DNA of 64,000 nucleotides from Agreia sp. Leaf283 (lineage in GTDB: Bacteria; Actinomycetota; Actinomycetes; Actinomycetales; Microbacteriaceae). The translations under genes were made by a program, and so were the position numbers. Numbering within the stretch: position 1 is the first letter of the stretch; the number at the start of each line of letters is the position of its first letter. The notes under the pieces were generated by a model that ran no database searches, was not told the origin of the DNA, and saw only the letters and a list, made by a program, of their open reading frames with translations. Positions 46,987-55,715 of this stretch are shown one piece after another. The DNA is taken from assembly GCF_001422485.1 (NCBI RefSeq), contig NZ_LMNF01000003.1, forward strand, positions 411,443 through 475,442, written 5' to 3'.

Positions 46987-47617
46987 GCATGTGCCTTTCC
47001 TCGCCATGGGCGATGAGCTTCTTCACGATCACGACCACGATGACGAAGGCGACGATCACCCCGACGAAGATGTAGCCGGCGAAGTGAAGGCTGTCGGCGA
47101 GCTCGCGGTAGCTTCCGGCGGCGAGCGACCCCGCCGTCACGTAGGCGAACGACCACAGGATGCACGCCGGCAGCGTCCAGGCGATGAAGCGTCGATACGG
47201 CATGGGGCTCATGCCCACCGTGACAGGGATGAGGGAGTGCAGCACGGGCAGGAACCGCGACAGGAAGACGGCGATGCCGCCGCGTCTGGCGAGATAGCGC
47301 TCCGCCCGCTGCCACTGACGCTCTCCGATGCGCCGTCCCAGCCGAGAGTGTCGGATGCGCGGCCCGAAGTAGCGTCCGAGCATAAAGCCGATGCTCTCGC
47401 CGGCCAACGCCCCGATGATCGACGCGAGTGCGAGCGATATGTACTGCACGGGCCCCTGCACCCCGGTGGCGGTGACCAGCAGCACGGTGTCGCCGGGCAC
47501 CACGAGGCCGAGAAGAATACTGGTCTCGAGGAGCATCGCGACGCCCGCGATCAGCGTTCTCCACACGGGATCGACGCTGGACACCGTGTCCAGGATCCAG
47601 GTGAGAATCTCGTTCAC
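46934..47617 (-). CDS. DedA family membrane protein
   Basis: 227 residues. The E/GxxxR/G pattern of the SNARE-associated DedA domain is visible (GLVVPGDTVLLVTATG, GALAGESIGFMLGRYFGPRIRHSR, FLSRFLPVLHSLIPVTVGMSPMPYRRF). Such proteins flip phospholipids or polyprenyl phosphates between leaflets. The start is GTG or ATG near the -strand end at 47617 (MNEILTW). It overlaps the CPBP gene by 53 bases. Confidence 0.92.
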   Translation of the reverse strand: MNEILTWILDTVSSVDPVWRTLIAGVAMLLETSILLGLVVPGDTVLLVTATGVQGPVQYISLALASIIGALAGESIGFMLGRYFGPRIRHSRLGRRIGERQWQRAERYLARRGGIAVFLSRFLPVLHSLIPVTVGMSPMPYRRFIAWTLPACILWSFAYVTAGSLAAGSYRELADSLHFAGYIFVGVIVAFVIVVVIVKKLIAHGEERHMHDAADPSDSAAGRTLPR

Positions 47618-47675
47618 GCATCGAGCCTATGACCTGCCGACGCCTTCGAACTGGGGATGAGCCGAACCGGCAGGA

Positions 47676-48620
47676 CTACAGCAGCGTCAGGAGCACCGCG
47701 ACAGGGCTCGCGATGAGGGCGAACGACACGACGAGCACGAGCGGCCGTGCCCCGGCCGGGAGTGCGGCGGGCGGGGAGACGAGGCGCGAGACACGGGCGC
47801 CCAGCGTCTCGGGATCGGCTTCGGGAACCAGCTCGTCGGATGCTGTGCTCGCGGCCGTCGGATCTCCGTCGCGCCAGGGTGAGCCGACGATGGCGATGGC
47901 GGTGGCGAGCGAGGCGTCGTCGACCTCCCGCCGCGCGTCGTCGTCGGCGAGCATCTCGACGAGCAGGGCGACGGCCTTCTCCGCCCGGTTCGCGATGGGG
48001 AACCAGGGGAGCGCGATGTTCCACGCCTTGAATGCGAGGAGCACCAGGTGGTGGTACTGACGGAGGTGGGCCCGCTCATGGGCCAGCACGGCGCGCAGCT
48101 GCGCGGCATCCAGAACCCGCACGAGGCCTTCGGTGAGCACCGTGATCGAGCGGACTCCCGGCAGGCAGTACGCGACCGGCGCGGGGAAGTCGAGCATACG
48201 CGTGCCCGGGCTGCCCTGAAGCGGCGAACTCAGCAGGCCGATGAGGGCGCGGTGTCGCCGTCTCTCCCGGTCGGTGCTGACCGCCGTCGAGGCGAGGCTC
48301 AAGACGAGGTGCGCGCCCAGCACGACGGCTCCGGCGAGGGCGACGAGCTGGAGCGCGCCGGTCTGCGAGGGGAGCGGCCCCTCGAGGAGGCGGCCGGAGA
48401 GAAGACGCGCCGCACTGCCGAGGTCGCCGTCGAACGGCGTCAGCCCGAAAGCGAGCAGTGCCCCGATCATCGAAAGTCCTCCCGAGAGGGCGATCGCCTG
48501 CCACAGCGCCAGGGCGGTTCCCGGTGCGCGAGCGGGCCAGGATGCCTTGGCCAGCGCGATCGGGACGGGCCAGGCGAGGGCGAGGGCCAGGATCGCGAGC
48601 CCGATCGAGGCTGCGAACAC
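47676..48620 (-). CDS. M56 family metallopeptidase (BlaR1-like, no sensor domain)
   Basis: 314 residues. About four helices surround a cytoplasmic M56 peptidase domain with HERAH (181-185) and a later Glu-rich VEMLADDDAR. BlaR1 and MecR1 have an added penicillin-binding sensor domain at the C-terminus; here the protein ends in a hydrophobic helix and no sensor is present. It lies 3 bases after blaI and so should cleave that repressor. The start is GTG. Confidence 0.88.
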   Translation of the reverse strand: MFAASIGLAILALALAWPVPIALAKASWPARAPGTALALWQAIALSGGLSMIGALLAFGLTPFDGDLGSAARLLSGRLLEGPLPSQTGALQLVALAGAVVLGAHLVLSLASTAVSTDRERRRHRALIGLLSSPLQGSPGTRMLDFPAPVAYCLPGVRSITVLTEGLVRVLDAAQLRAVLAHERAHLRQYHHLVLLAFKAWNIALPWFPIANRAEKAVALLVEMLADDDARREVDDASLATAIAIVGSPWRDGDPTAASTASDELVPEADPETLGARVSRLVSPPAALPAGARPLVLVVSFALIASPVAVLLTLL

Positions 48621-48623
48621 CGG

Positions 48624-49004
48624 CTACTCGCCGGTGCCGCGGGATGCGAGCAGTCGGCGAAGCGTCTCGGCCTCGGTCGGCGAGACGCCTCCGACGAACC
48701 GGGCGAGCGCATCGTCTCGGTCGGGTGCGAGCTGCAGCACCTCGTGCATGAGCTCGGCCGTGTGCTCCGACCGAGAGTTGACCGCGTGGTAGCGGTGCGG
48801 CCTCGTGGCGCGGGTGCGTGAGACGAACCCCTTGCTCTCGAGCCGCGAGAGCACGGTGAGGAGGGTGGTGGTGGCGAGTTCGCGTCGTTTCGCCGGGGCC
48901 TCGACGGCTACCAGTCGTTCACCGAGCTCGGGTGCGGAGAGGCCGTCGGGCGATTCCCAGAGTGCGTTCATGACGGAACGCTCGAGGACGCCGAGAGTGA
49001 TCAT
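48624..49004 (-). CDS. BlaI/MecI/CopY family repressor
   Basis: 126 residues. The winged helix carries GVLERSVMNALWESPDGLSAPELGERL and the recognition segment ATTTLLTVLSRLESKGFVSRTR; a C-terminal dimer region follows. BlaI binds paired TACA/TGTA-like palindromes and is inactivated by the M56 partner. Two such palindromes lie upstream. TAGTCT 6 bases before its ATG suggests a leaderless transcript whose -35 region is covered by the first operator. It is divergent from cydA. Confidence 0.93.
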   Translation of the reverse strand: MITLGVLERSVMNALWESPDGLSAPELGERLVAVEAPAKRRELATTTLLTVLSRLESKGFVSRTRATRPHRYHAVNSRSEHTAELMHEVLQLAPDRDDALARFVGGVSPTEAETLRRLLASRGTGE

Positions 49005-49034
49005 GGGTCCAGACTACCTTTTCGTTCGAGGATG

Positions 49035-49075
49035 TTCTACGCTCTGTAGAAGAAGGATTTCTACGTTGTGTAGAA
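49035..49075. promoter_or_regulatory. Tandem BlaI-type operators between blaI and cydA
   Basis: Two 17-base palindromes of form TTCTAC-N5-GTAGAA lie at 49035-49051 (spacer GCTCT) and 49059-49075 (spacer GTTGT), 24 bases apart. They lie between the divergent starts at 49004 and 49101. The first overlaps the likely blaI -35 region and the second the cydA promoter. They match the BlaI-site style (TAC/GTA cores). Confidence 0.8.
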
Positions 49076-49100
49076 GTCTACTTCCGAAGGGGAATCCCAG

Positions 49101-50537
49101 ATGAACGAGTGGCTCGATCCACTTCTCCTGTCGCGCTGGCAGTTCGGCCTCACGACGGTGTATCACTTCTTGTTCGTGCCGCTCACGATCGGCCTTGCGC
49201 TCACCGTCGCGCTCTTCCAGACGGCGTGGGTTCGCACCGACAAGGAGAAGTACCTGCAGCTGACGAAGTTCTTCGGAAAGCTCTTCCTCATCAACTTCGC
49301 CATGGGCGTCGTCACGGGCATCGTGCAGGAGTTCCAGTTCGGTATGAACTGGTCGGACTATTCGAGATTCGTCGGTGACGTCTTCGGTGCGCCGCTGGCG
49401 ATGGAGGGACTGCTGGCGTTCTTCTTCGAGGCGACGTTCATCGGACTGTGGATCTTCGGCTGGGACAAGCTGCCCCGGGGCCTGCACCTCGCCACGATCT
49501 GGGCGACGACCATCGGCAGCGTACTCTCGGCCTACTTCATCATCGCGGCCAACGCGTTCATGCAGAACCCGGTCGGCTTCCAGATGAACGAGGAGAAGGG
49601 GCGCGCAGAGCTGACCGACATCTGGGCCCTGCTCACCAACAAGGTGGCGCTCGCGGCGTTCCCGCACACGATCTTCGCCTGCTTCATGGTGGCCGCCGGC
49701 CTCATCGTCACAGTGGCCGCCTGGCACCTCTCCCGCAACCAGCACCTCGACACCATGCGACCGGCCCTCAAGTTCGGCCTGTGGATGATGATGATCGCCG
49801 GAGCGCTCACCGTCTTCACCGGCGACTCGCTCGGCCTCGCCATGGTGCAGACCCAGCCCATGAAGATGGCGGCCGCCGAGGCGATGTACACGACGTCGAC
49901 GGGAGCCGACGCCTCGTTCAGCATCTTCACCCTCGGAACGCCGGACGGGTCGAGCGAACTGTTCTCGATCCGCATCCCGTACCTGCTCTCATTCCTGTCG
50001 ACGCACACGTTCGACGGCACGGTCGAGGGCATCAACGACCTGCAGGCACAGTATGTGCAGCTCTACGGCCCCGGCGACTACACGCCGACCATCTGGATCA
50101 CGTACTGGGCGTTCCGCTGGATGATCGCCCTCGGCGTGCTGCACGTCTTCACCGCGTTCGTCGGCCTGGTACTGACCCGCAAGAAGAGCGTCTTCGGCGC
50201 CAAGGTCCTGTCCGGCCGCTGGTCGAAGTGGGTGTGGAAGGCTGCGATCTGGGCGTTCCCGCTCTCGCTCGGCGCCATGATCATGGGGTGGATCTTCACC
50301 GAGATGGGCCGCCAGCCCTGGCTCGTCTTCGGCCTGCTCAAGACGGCCGACGGAGTATCACCGAATGTCACAGGACTCGAGGTGCTGATCTCGCTGATCG
50401 CCTTCACCCTGATCTACGGCACGCTCGCCGTGGTCGAGTTCAAGCTCATCAAGAAGGCCGCCCAGAAGGGTCCGGACGATCTGCCGCAGCCCGACCCGGA
50501 GACCGGCGTCCGCAGAGTAGAAACGACGGTGTACTGA
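49101..50537 (+). CDS. cydA: Cytochrome bd oxidase subunit I
   Basis: 478 residues with nine helices. Expected heme ligands are H22 (VYHFLFVP), H189 (FPHTIFA) and M341 (FRWMIALG). E102 and E110 match the conserved proton-path acids, and GRQPW (404-408) is present. The quinol-binding Q loop is short, as in the S subfamily. It oxidises menaquinol and reduces oxygen with high affinity. GAAGGGGA precedes the ATG. First gene of cydABDC. Confidence 0.97.
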   Translation: MNEWLDPLLLSRWQFGLTTVYHFLFVPLTIGLALTVALFQTAWVRTDKEKYLQLTKFFGKLFLINFAMGVVTGIVQEFQFGMNWSDYSRFVGDVFGAPLAMEGLLAFFFEATFIGLWIFGWDKLPRGLHLATIWATTIGSVLSAYFIIAANAFMQNPVGFQMNEEKGRAELTDIWALLTNKVALAAFPHTIFACFMVAAGLIVTVAAWHLSRNQHLDTMRPALKFGLWMMMIAGALTVFTGDSLGLAMVQTQPMKMAAAEAMYTTSTGADASFSIFTLGTPDGSSELFSIRIPYLLSFLSTHTFDGTVEGINDLQAQYVQLYGPGDYTPTIWITYWAFRWMIALGVLHVFTAFVGLVLTRKKSVFGAKVLSGRWSKWVWKAAIWAFPLSLGAMIMGWIFTEMGRQPWLVFGLLKTADGVSPNVTGLEVLISLIAFTLIYGTLAVVEFKLIKKAAQKGPDDLPQPDPETGVRRVETTVY

Positions 50538-50539
50538 CC

Positions 50540-51550
50540 ATGGACCTTCCCACCCTCTGGTTCGGAATCATCGCATTCCTTTTCATCGGCTACTTCGTTC
50601 TCGACGGCTTCGACTTCGGCGTCGGCATGTCCATCCCCTTCCTCGGCAAGGACGATGTCGACCGCCGCGTGATCATCAACACGATCGGGCCGATCTGGGA
50701 TCTCAACGAGACGTGGCTGATCGTCGCCGGAGCCGCGATGTTCGCGGCGTTCCCCGAGTGGTACGCCACGCTGTTCTCCGGCTTCTACCTCGCCCTGCTG
50801 CTGATCCTGCTGTCGCTGATCCTGCGCGGCGTCTCGTTCGAATACCGGCACCAGCGCCCCGAGGCCTCGTGGAAGCGTCGCTTCGACGCCATGATCGTGA
50901 TCGGTTCGGCTGTTCCCGCCTTCCTGTGGGGGGTGGCGTTCGGCAACATCGTTCGCGGTGTGCCCCTCGACGACGGTTTCAACTACACGGGTACCTTCTT
51001 CGACCTGCTGAACCCGTATGCGCTGCTCGCCGGCCTCACCACGCTGCTGCTGTTCTTCACCCACGGAACGATCTTCGTCTCGTTGAAGACCGATGGCGCC
51101 CTGCGGCAGAGAGCTCGCAGGCTGGCGACGCGATCCGGCGTCCTGACCATCGTCGTCGCGGCATCCTTCCTGCTCTGGACGACCCTGGCCTATGGCAGCT
51201 TCCTCTCCGCGGTGCTGTCTGCGGTCGCCGCGGTCACCCTCATCGCAGCCGTGCTCGCGAACTCCCGCGGCAGGGAGGGCGCAGCCTTCGCCTCGATGGC
51301 CGCGACCGTCGCGTTCGCCGTGCTGGGCCTCTTCCTGTCGCTGTTCCCCGACGTGATGCCGGCGTCGAACGATCCTGCCAACAGCCTCAATATCGTGAAC
51401 GCCTCATCGACGCCGTACACCCTCCAGGTGATGAGCTGGATCTCCCTCATCGCGCTTCCCCTGATCCTCGCCTACCAGGGCTGGACCTACTGGGTGTTCC
51501 GCAAGCGGGTCACCCGTGCGCACATCGAGAGTGCGCAGGCGGCACACTAG
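50540..51550 (+). CDS. cydB: Cytochrome bd oxidase subunit II
   Basis: 336 residues. FLFIGYFVLDGFDFGVGMSIPFLGKDDVDRR and NTIGPIWDLNETWLI are the family's signature N-terminal segments. It pairs with CydA in the membrane. The start is ATG 50540, two bases after the cydA stop. The cydD start follows the stop by 4 bases. Confidence 0.97.
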   Translation: MDLPTLWFGIIAFLFIGYFVLDGFDFGVGMSIPFLGKDDVDRRVIINTIGPIWDLNETWLIVAGAAMFAAFPEWYATLFSGFYLALLLILLSLILRGVSFEYRHQRPEASWKRRFDAMIVIGSAVPAFLWGVAFGNIVRGVPLDDGFNYTGTFFDLLNPYALLAGLTTLLLFFTHGTIFVSLKTDGALRQRARRLATRSGVLTIVVAASFLLWTTLAYGSFLSAVLSAVAAVTLIAAVLANSRGREGAAFASMAATVAFAVLGLFLSLFPDVMPASNDPANSLNIVNASSTPYTLQVMSWISLIALPLILAYQGWTYWVFRKRVTRAHIESAQAAH

Positions 51551-51554
51551 ACGA

Positions 51555-53249
51555 GTGAAACCTCTCGACCCTCGGCTGCTCGCCTACGCCCGGGCGGCCC
51601 GGGCATTCCTGGCGGCGGGCGCGGTGATCGGCCTGGCCCAGACGGCCTGCATCGTCGCGTTCGCCTGGCTCCTGAGCCAGGTGATCGTGCGAGCCATCGC
51701 CGGCGACGGCCTGGCCGCGCTGGTGCCGATGATCGTCGCGCTCGCGGTCGTCGTGGTCGCGCGGGCCGCGCTGCTCTGGCTCGCGGAGGTCACCAGCACC
51801 CGCGGGGCCGCTCGGGTCAAGAGCCAGCTTCGCGCCCGCGTCCTGCGGGCCGTCGTCGACCTCGGACCGGGATGGATGGCCGGGCGCAACGCCACGTCGG
51901 TGGCCACCGTCACCGGGCCAGGGCTCGATGCCCTCGACACCTACTTCTCCCGCTATCTTCCCCAGCTCATCCTCACGGCGATCGCCACTCCGGTGGTCGT
52001 GCTGGTCATCTTCCTGCAGGACTGGCCGAGCGCCCTCGGGGTCGTTCTGACCCTGCCGATAATCCCCGTCTTCATGATCCTGATCGGCTGGGCGACCCAG
52101 ACCGTGCAGAAGACGCAGTGGCAGCTGCTCACGAGGCTCTCCACGGGATTCCTCGACATCGTGGGCGGTCTCTCGACGCTGACGCTCTTCGGACGGGCCG
52201 CGCGCCAGGCCGGGCGCATCCGGGATGTCACCGAGCAGTATCGCATTCAGACGATGAAGGTGCTGCGCGTGTCGTTCCTCAGCGGATTCGTGCTCGAGCT
52301 CGTGTCGAGTCTCGCCGTGGCCGTCGTCGCCGTCTCGGTCGGACTCCGGCTGATCGACGGCTCGCTCGGCCTCTCGGTCGGCCTGTTCGTGCTGCTCCTC
52401 GCGCCCGAGGCCTTTCTGCCGATCAGGCAGGTCGGCACCCAGTTCCACGCCGCGGCCGACGGGGTCGCGGCCGCCGACGACGTGTTCGACATCCTCGATG
52501 CAGCGGCAGCGGCAGCGGCAGCGAACAAGGGTGTCGTCGATCCGGAGGCCGGGCTCGACGAGACCGTCGGCCCGTACACGGGCCATCTGCGGGAGCCCCA
52601 GTCGTCCCGGTCGCTCGTGCTCTCCGGCTTCGGCGCGGGCTACGACGGCCGCGCGGTGATCGGTCCCCTCGATGCGGAGTTCGCCCCCGGCAGGCTGACG
52701 GCCGTCATGGGCCCCTCCGGCGTGGGCAAGTCCACCCTCGTCGCCGCCCTGCTGGGATTCGTTCCGCACACCGGCCGCGTCATGCTGGGCGGCACGGACA
52801 TCGCATCGGGGGAGACGGGTCTCGACTGGATCTCGTGGTGCGGCCAGCGCCCGGGGCTCCTGGCGGGCTCGGTGTTCGAGAACGTGACCCTGGGCAGCGC
52901 CGCCCCCGATCGGGCCCGAGCCGCGCGCGCCCTCGAGATCGCCGCGGCAGACGAGATCGACCTCGATCGACCGCTCGGTGTGGCCGGTGCCGGACTGTCG
53001 GGCGGGCAGGCGCAGCGCGTCGCCATCGCGCGGGCCGTCTACCGGGCCCTCGAGCGGCGGTCGAGCGTGCTCGTGCTCGACGAGCCGAGCTCGGCCCTCG
53101 ACGACCAGACCGAAGCGCGGCTCGTGCGGGGGCTCGCGGGCCTCGTCGAGAACACGGGCCTGGCCCTGGTCGTGGTGACACACCGCGAGGCGATCGCCCG
53201 CGCTGCGGACGGCATCCTCGCGCTCGAGCCCGCAGCGGTGGTGGCCTGA
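51555..53249 (+). CDS. cydD: Thiol reductant ABC exporter subunit CydD
   Basis: 564 residues: a six-helix ABC exporter domain (about 1-300), a poly-Ala linker near 316-323 and an ATPase domain with Walker A GPSGVGKST, signature LSGGQAQR and Walker B VLVLDEPSSALD. With CydC it exports cysteine/glutathione-type thiols, or moves heme, for cytochrome bd assembly. The start is GTG 51555. A 24-base run of GCAGCG repeats encodes the linker. Confidence 0.95.
   Translation: MKPLDPRLLAYARAARAFLAAGAVIGLAQTACIVAFAWLLSQVIVRAIAGDGLAALVPMIVALAVVVVARAALLWLAEVTSTRGAARVKSQLRARVLRAVVDLGPGWMAGRNATSVATVTGPGLDALDTYFSRYLPQLILTAIATPVVVLVIFLQDWPSALGVVLTLPIIPVFMILIGWATQTVQKTQWQLLTRLSTGFLDIVGGLSTLTLFGRAARQAGRIRDVTEQYRIQTMKVLRVSFLSGFVLELVSSLAVAVVAVSVGLRLIDGSLGLSVGLFVLLLAPEAFLPIRQVGTQFHAAADGVAAADDVFDILDAAAAAAAANKGVVDPEAGLDETVGPYTGHLREPQSSRSLVLSGFGAGYDGRAVIGPLDAEFAPGRLTAVMGPSGVGKSTLVAALLGFVPHTGRVMLGGTDIASGETGLDWISWCGQRPGLLAGSVFENVTLGSAAPDRARAARALEIAAADEIDLDRPLGVAGAGLSGGQAQRVAIARAVYRALERRSSVLVLDEPSSALDDQTEARLVRGLAGLVENTGLALVVVTHREAIARAADGILALEPAAVVA
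52500..52523 (+). repeat. GCAGCG microsatellite in cydD
   Basis: Four perfect GCAGCG copies encode the Ala run between the membrane and ATPase domains. Changes in copy number stay in frame and would alter linker length. Confidence 0.8.
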
Positions 53250-54904
53250 TGCGCACGACAGAGGTGCTGCGCCTCGCTCAGCCGCGCGCGCGCCGATTCG
53301 CCCCCGGCGCGCTGCTCGGCCTGCTCAGCGCCCTCTGCGCCGTCGGACTGATCGCCACCTCGGCCTATCTGATCACCCGGGCGGCCGAGATGCCGCCGAT
53401 CCTCTACCTCAACATGGCGATCGTCGGCGTGCGGGCCTTCGCCCTGGGCAGGGCCGGCTTCCGCTACGCGGAGCGCCTCGCCAGCCACGACGCCGCGTTC
53501 CGCACCCTGGCGACTCTCCGTGTGGGCATCTACGAACGACTCGTTCCGCTGGCACCCGACGGCCTGTCGGGCACCCGGCGCGGAGATCTGCTGACCCGCC
53601 TCACGGCCGACGTCGACGAGCTGCAGAACCTGCCGCTGCGCGTCGTGCAGCCCCTGCTCATCTCGGGCGCCGTCGCCGCAACCAGTGTGGTCACGGTCTG
53701 GATCCTCCTGCCGGCGGCCGGCATCGCCCTCCTCGTCGCCCTCGTGCTGGCCGCTCTCGTCGGCACGGTGGTCAACAGCGTCGTCGCTGCGCGGTCGGAG
53801 CGCTCGATCGCCCCGCTCCGGGGCGCGTTCGCCGACGAGGTGCTCGACACCGTCGTCAACCTCGACGTGCTCACCGCGTTCGACGCGACCGGCTCCCGCC
53901 TGGCCGCCGTCGAGACCGCCGATCGTCGACTGACCCGCGCCGTGCTCTCGAGCGCCGCCGGGTCGGGGGTCGCCACGGGCATCCTGTCTCTTCTCGCGGG
54001 TGCCGCGAGTGTCGCGGCGCTCCTGGTCGGCATCCCCGCGCTCGCAACGCCCGGTTTCAACGGACCGGTGCTGGCGATCATCGCGCTGGTGCCCATCGCG
54101 GTTTTCGAGGTCGTGTCGAGTGCGCCCCTGGCGCTCGCGGCGTTGCGCCAGGTGCGTTCGAGCGCCGAGCGGGTCGCCTCCGTCGTTCCCGACACCGTGC
54201 CGACCGAGATTCCCGTCGACGGGCCCGGCGTCTCCTCCCGCACCGCCGAGCCGACGGGCACGGTCATCGAACTCCGGGGGGTCTCGGCCACCTGGCCGCA
54301 GGCGGCTGCGCCCGCTATCAGGGGCGTCGACCTCTCCATCTCGCCGGGCGACCGCATCCTGGTCACGGGGGCCAGCGGCTCGGGAAAGACCACGCTCGCG
54401 CACGTGCTCGTGCGGTTCCTCGAGTTCGAGGGCTCCTACAGCCTGGGCGGTGTCGACGTGCGCAGCCTGCCGCTCGCCGACGTGCGCCGCGTCGTCGGGC
54501 TCTCCGAGCAGATCCCGTACCTGTTCGACGAGTCCATCCGCCAGAACCTGCTGTTCGCCCGCGACGACGCGAGCGACGCCGAGCTGCTCGGCGTTCTCGA
54601 GAGGGTGGGGCTGTCGGGGTGGGTCGAGGGCCGGGGCGGCCTGGATGCCCGGGTCGGCGAGCGCGGTTCGCTCGTCTCGGGAGGTCAGGCCCAGCGCATC
54701 GCCCTTGCCCGGGCGCTGCTCGCCGACTTCCCTGTGCTCGTGCTCGACGAGCCCACGGCCAACGTCGACGCCGACCGGGCCGACGCGCTCCTCGTCGACC
54801 TGCTGGCGGCATCCGCCGACCCCGACGGTCGCCGGGCCGTCGTGATCATCAGCCACCTGCCGGTGCCCGACGACCTCGTCACCTCGCGCCTGCGATTGGG
54901 CTGA
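53249..54904 (+). CDS. cydC: Thiol reductant ABC exporter subunit CydC
   Basis: 551 residues with the same plan as CydD. The Walker A is GASGSGKTT, the signature reads VSGGQAQR rather than LSGGQ, and Walker B is VLVLDEPTANVD. Its ATG overlaps the cydD TGA by one base. It is the last gene of the operon and ends 7 bases from the convergent pabC. Confidence 0.95.
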   Translation: MRTTEVLRLAQPRARRFAPGALLGLLSALCAVGLIATSAYLITRAAEMPPILYLNMAIVGVRAFALGRAGFRYAERLASHDAAFRTLATLRVGIYERLVPLAPDGLSGTRRGDLLTRLTADVDELQNLPLRVVQPLLISGAVAATSVVTVWILLPAAGIALLVALVLAALVGTVVNSVVAARSERSIAPLRGAFADEVLDTVVNLDVLTAFDATGSRLAAVETADRRLTRAVLSSAAGSGVATGILSLLAGAASVAALLVGIPALATPGFNGPVLAIIALVPIAVFEVVSSAPLALAALRQVRSSAERVASVVPDTVPTEIPVDGPGVSSRTAEPTGTVIELRGVSATWPQAAAPAIRGVDLSISPGDRILVTGASGSGKTTLAHVLVRFLEFEGSYSLGGVDVRSLPLADVRRVVGLSEQIPYLFDESIRQNLLFARDDASDAELLGVLERVGLSGWVEGRGGLDARVGERGSLVSGGQAQRIALARALLADFPVLVLDEPTANVDADRADALLVDLLAASADPDGRRAVVIISHLPVPDDLVTSRLRLG

Positions 54905-54911
54905 GTCCCCG

Positions 54912-55697
54912 CTAGGGCAGGGGCCGGACGAGCGCGTCGAGTCGCCGCTGCCAGAGCGCGGCGCGGCGCGGGTTGCGGGTGAGTCTCGGGCCGTTCCTCC
55001 ACGAGGTGACGACACGGATTCCGTGGAGCGCGTTCACGACCCAGACCTCGCACCCGGCGAGCTGCGCCGCCGTCGCGAACTCCTCGCCCGACTCCGTCGC
55101 GGTGGCCGAGGCCAGCAGGCGAATGGACTTCGCCGTCACGCTGTCTACACGGCGGAGGGATGCCGACGGTGCGAACAGCCGGTCGCCCCTCCACCACAGG
55201 AGGGCGCTCGTCGCGCCATCGACCACGTGACCCGTGGCCGACACGATCACGGGCTCGTCGACGTCGTCGCGGGCGGCCTCGCTCTTCAGCGCACCGAGGC
55301 GCTCGATGTCGGGGCCCTTCACCGAGGCCACCGTCCTCGGGTCGCCCGCGTCGAGAGAGGCGACGCGCACGGAGGCGCCGAGCGGAGGAGCAGGGCGGAT
55401 GCGCAGGGCCAGGGTCGTCTCGTCGCCCGTCCGCAGCGCGTCGACCCGGGGGAACCAGTCGCCGGTGCGGGGGAGCTCGGCGACCGCCGCGTTCCAGAAC
55501 CTCTCGGCCGGCGCGGGGTCGATGCGGGTCTCCGACGCGAGCCCGGCCAGGAACCTGTCGTGGTGCAGCTGCAGGGCCCGCACCCCGCCGTTCGCGACCA
55601 GCCAGCTGTCGGCGACCTGCACGCCCTGATGGGTCGGCTCGGTCTCGGTCTCGACCAGCGCCTCCCCGGTCCAGGCGAGAAGGCGGGGCGTGATCAC
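54912..55697 (-). CDS. pabC: Aminotransferase class IV, probable aminodeoxychorismate lyase
   Basis: 261 residues of the fold-type IV PLP family (LLWWRGDRLFAP, NALHGIRVV near the end), the length of PabC. The PLP lysine is not certain: the GVQVADSWLVANGGVRALQLHHDRFL start is diverged from the usual YGD-GLFET pattern. It is divergent from pabB, with only 18 bases between the GTG starts, which strongly suggests p-aminobenzoate synthesis for folate. An alternative is a D-amino acid or branched-chain aminotransferase. Confidence 0.75.
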   Translation of the reverse strand: MITPRLLAWTGEALVETETEPTHQGVQVADSWLVANGGVRALQLHHDRFLAGLASETRIDPAPAERFWNAAVAELPRTGDWFPRVDALRTGDETTLALRIRPAPPLGASVRVASLDAGDPRTVASVKGPDIERLGALKSEAARDDVDEPVIVSATGHVVDGATSALLWWRGDRLFAPSASLRRVDSVTAKSIRLLASATATESGEEFATAAQLAGCEVWVVNALHGIRVVTSWRNGPRLTRNPRRAALWQRRLDALVRPLP

Positions 55698-55715
55698 ACG
55701 GCCTACGCTAATACA

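Noticed and set aside
51872-54904. A 1010-codon plus-strand frame
   Set aside because: Only the portion from ATG 53249 is CydC; the upstream part is a shadow frame of cydD.
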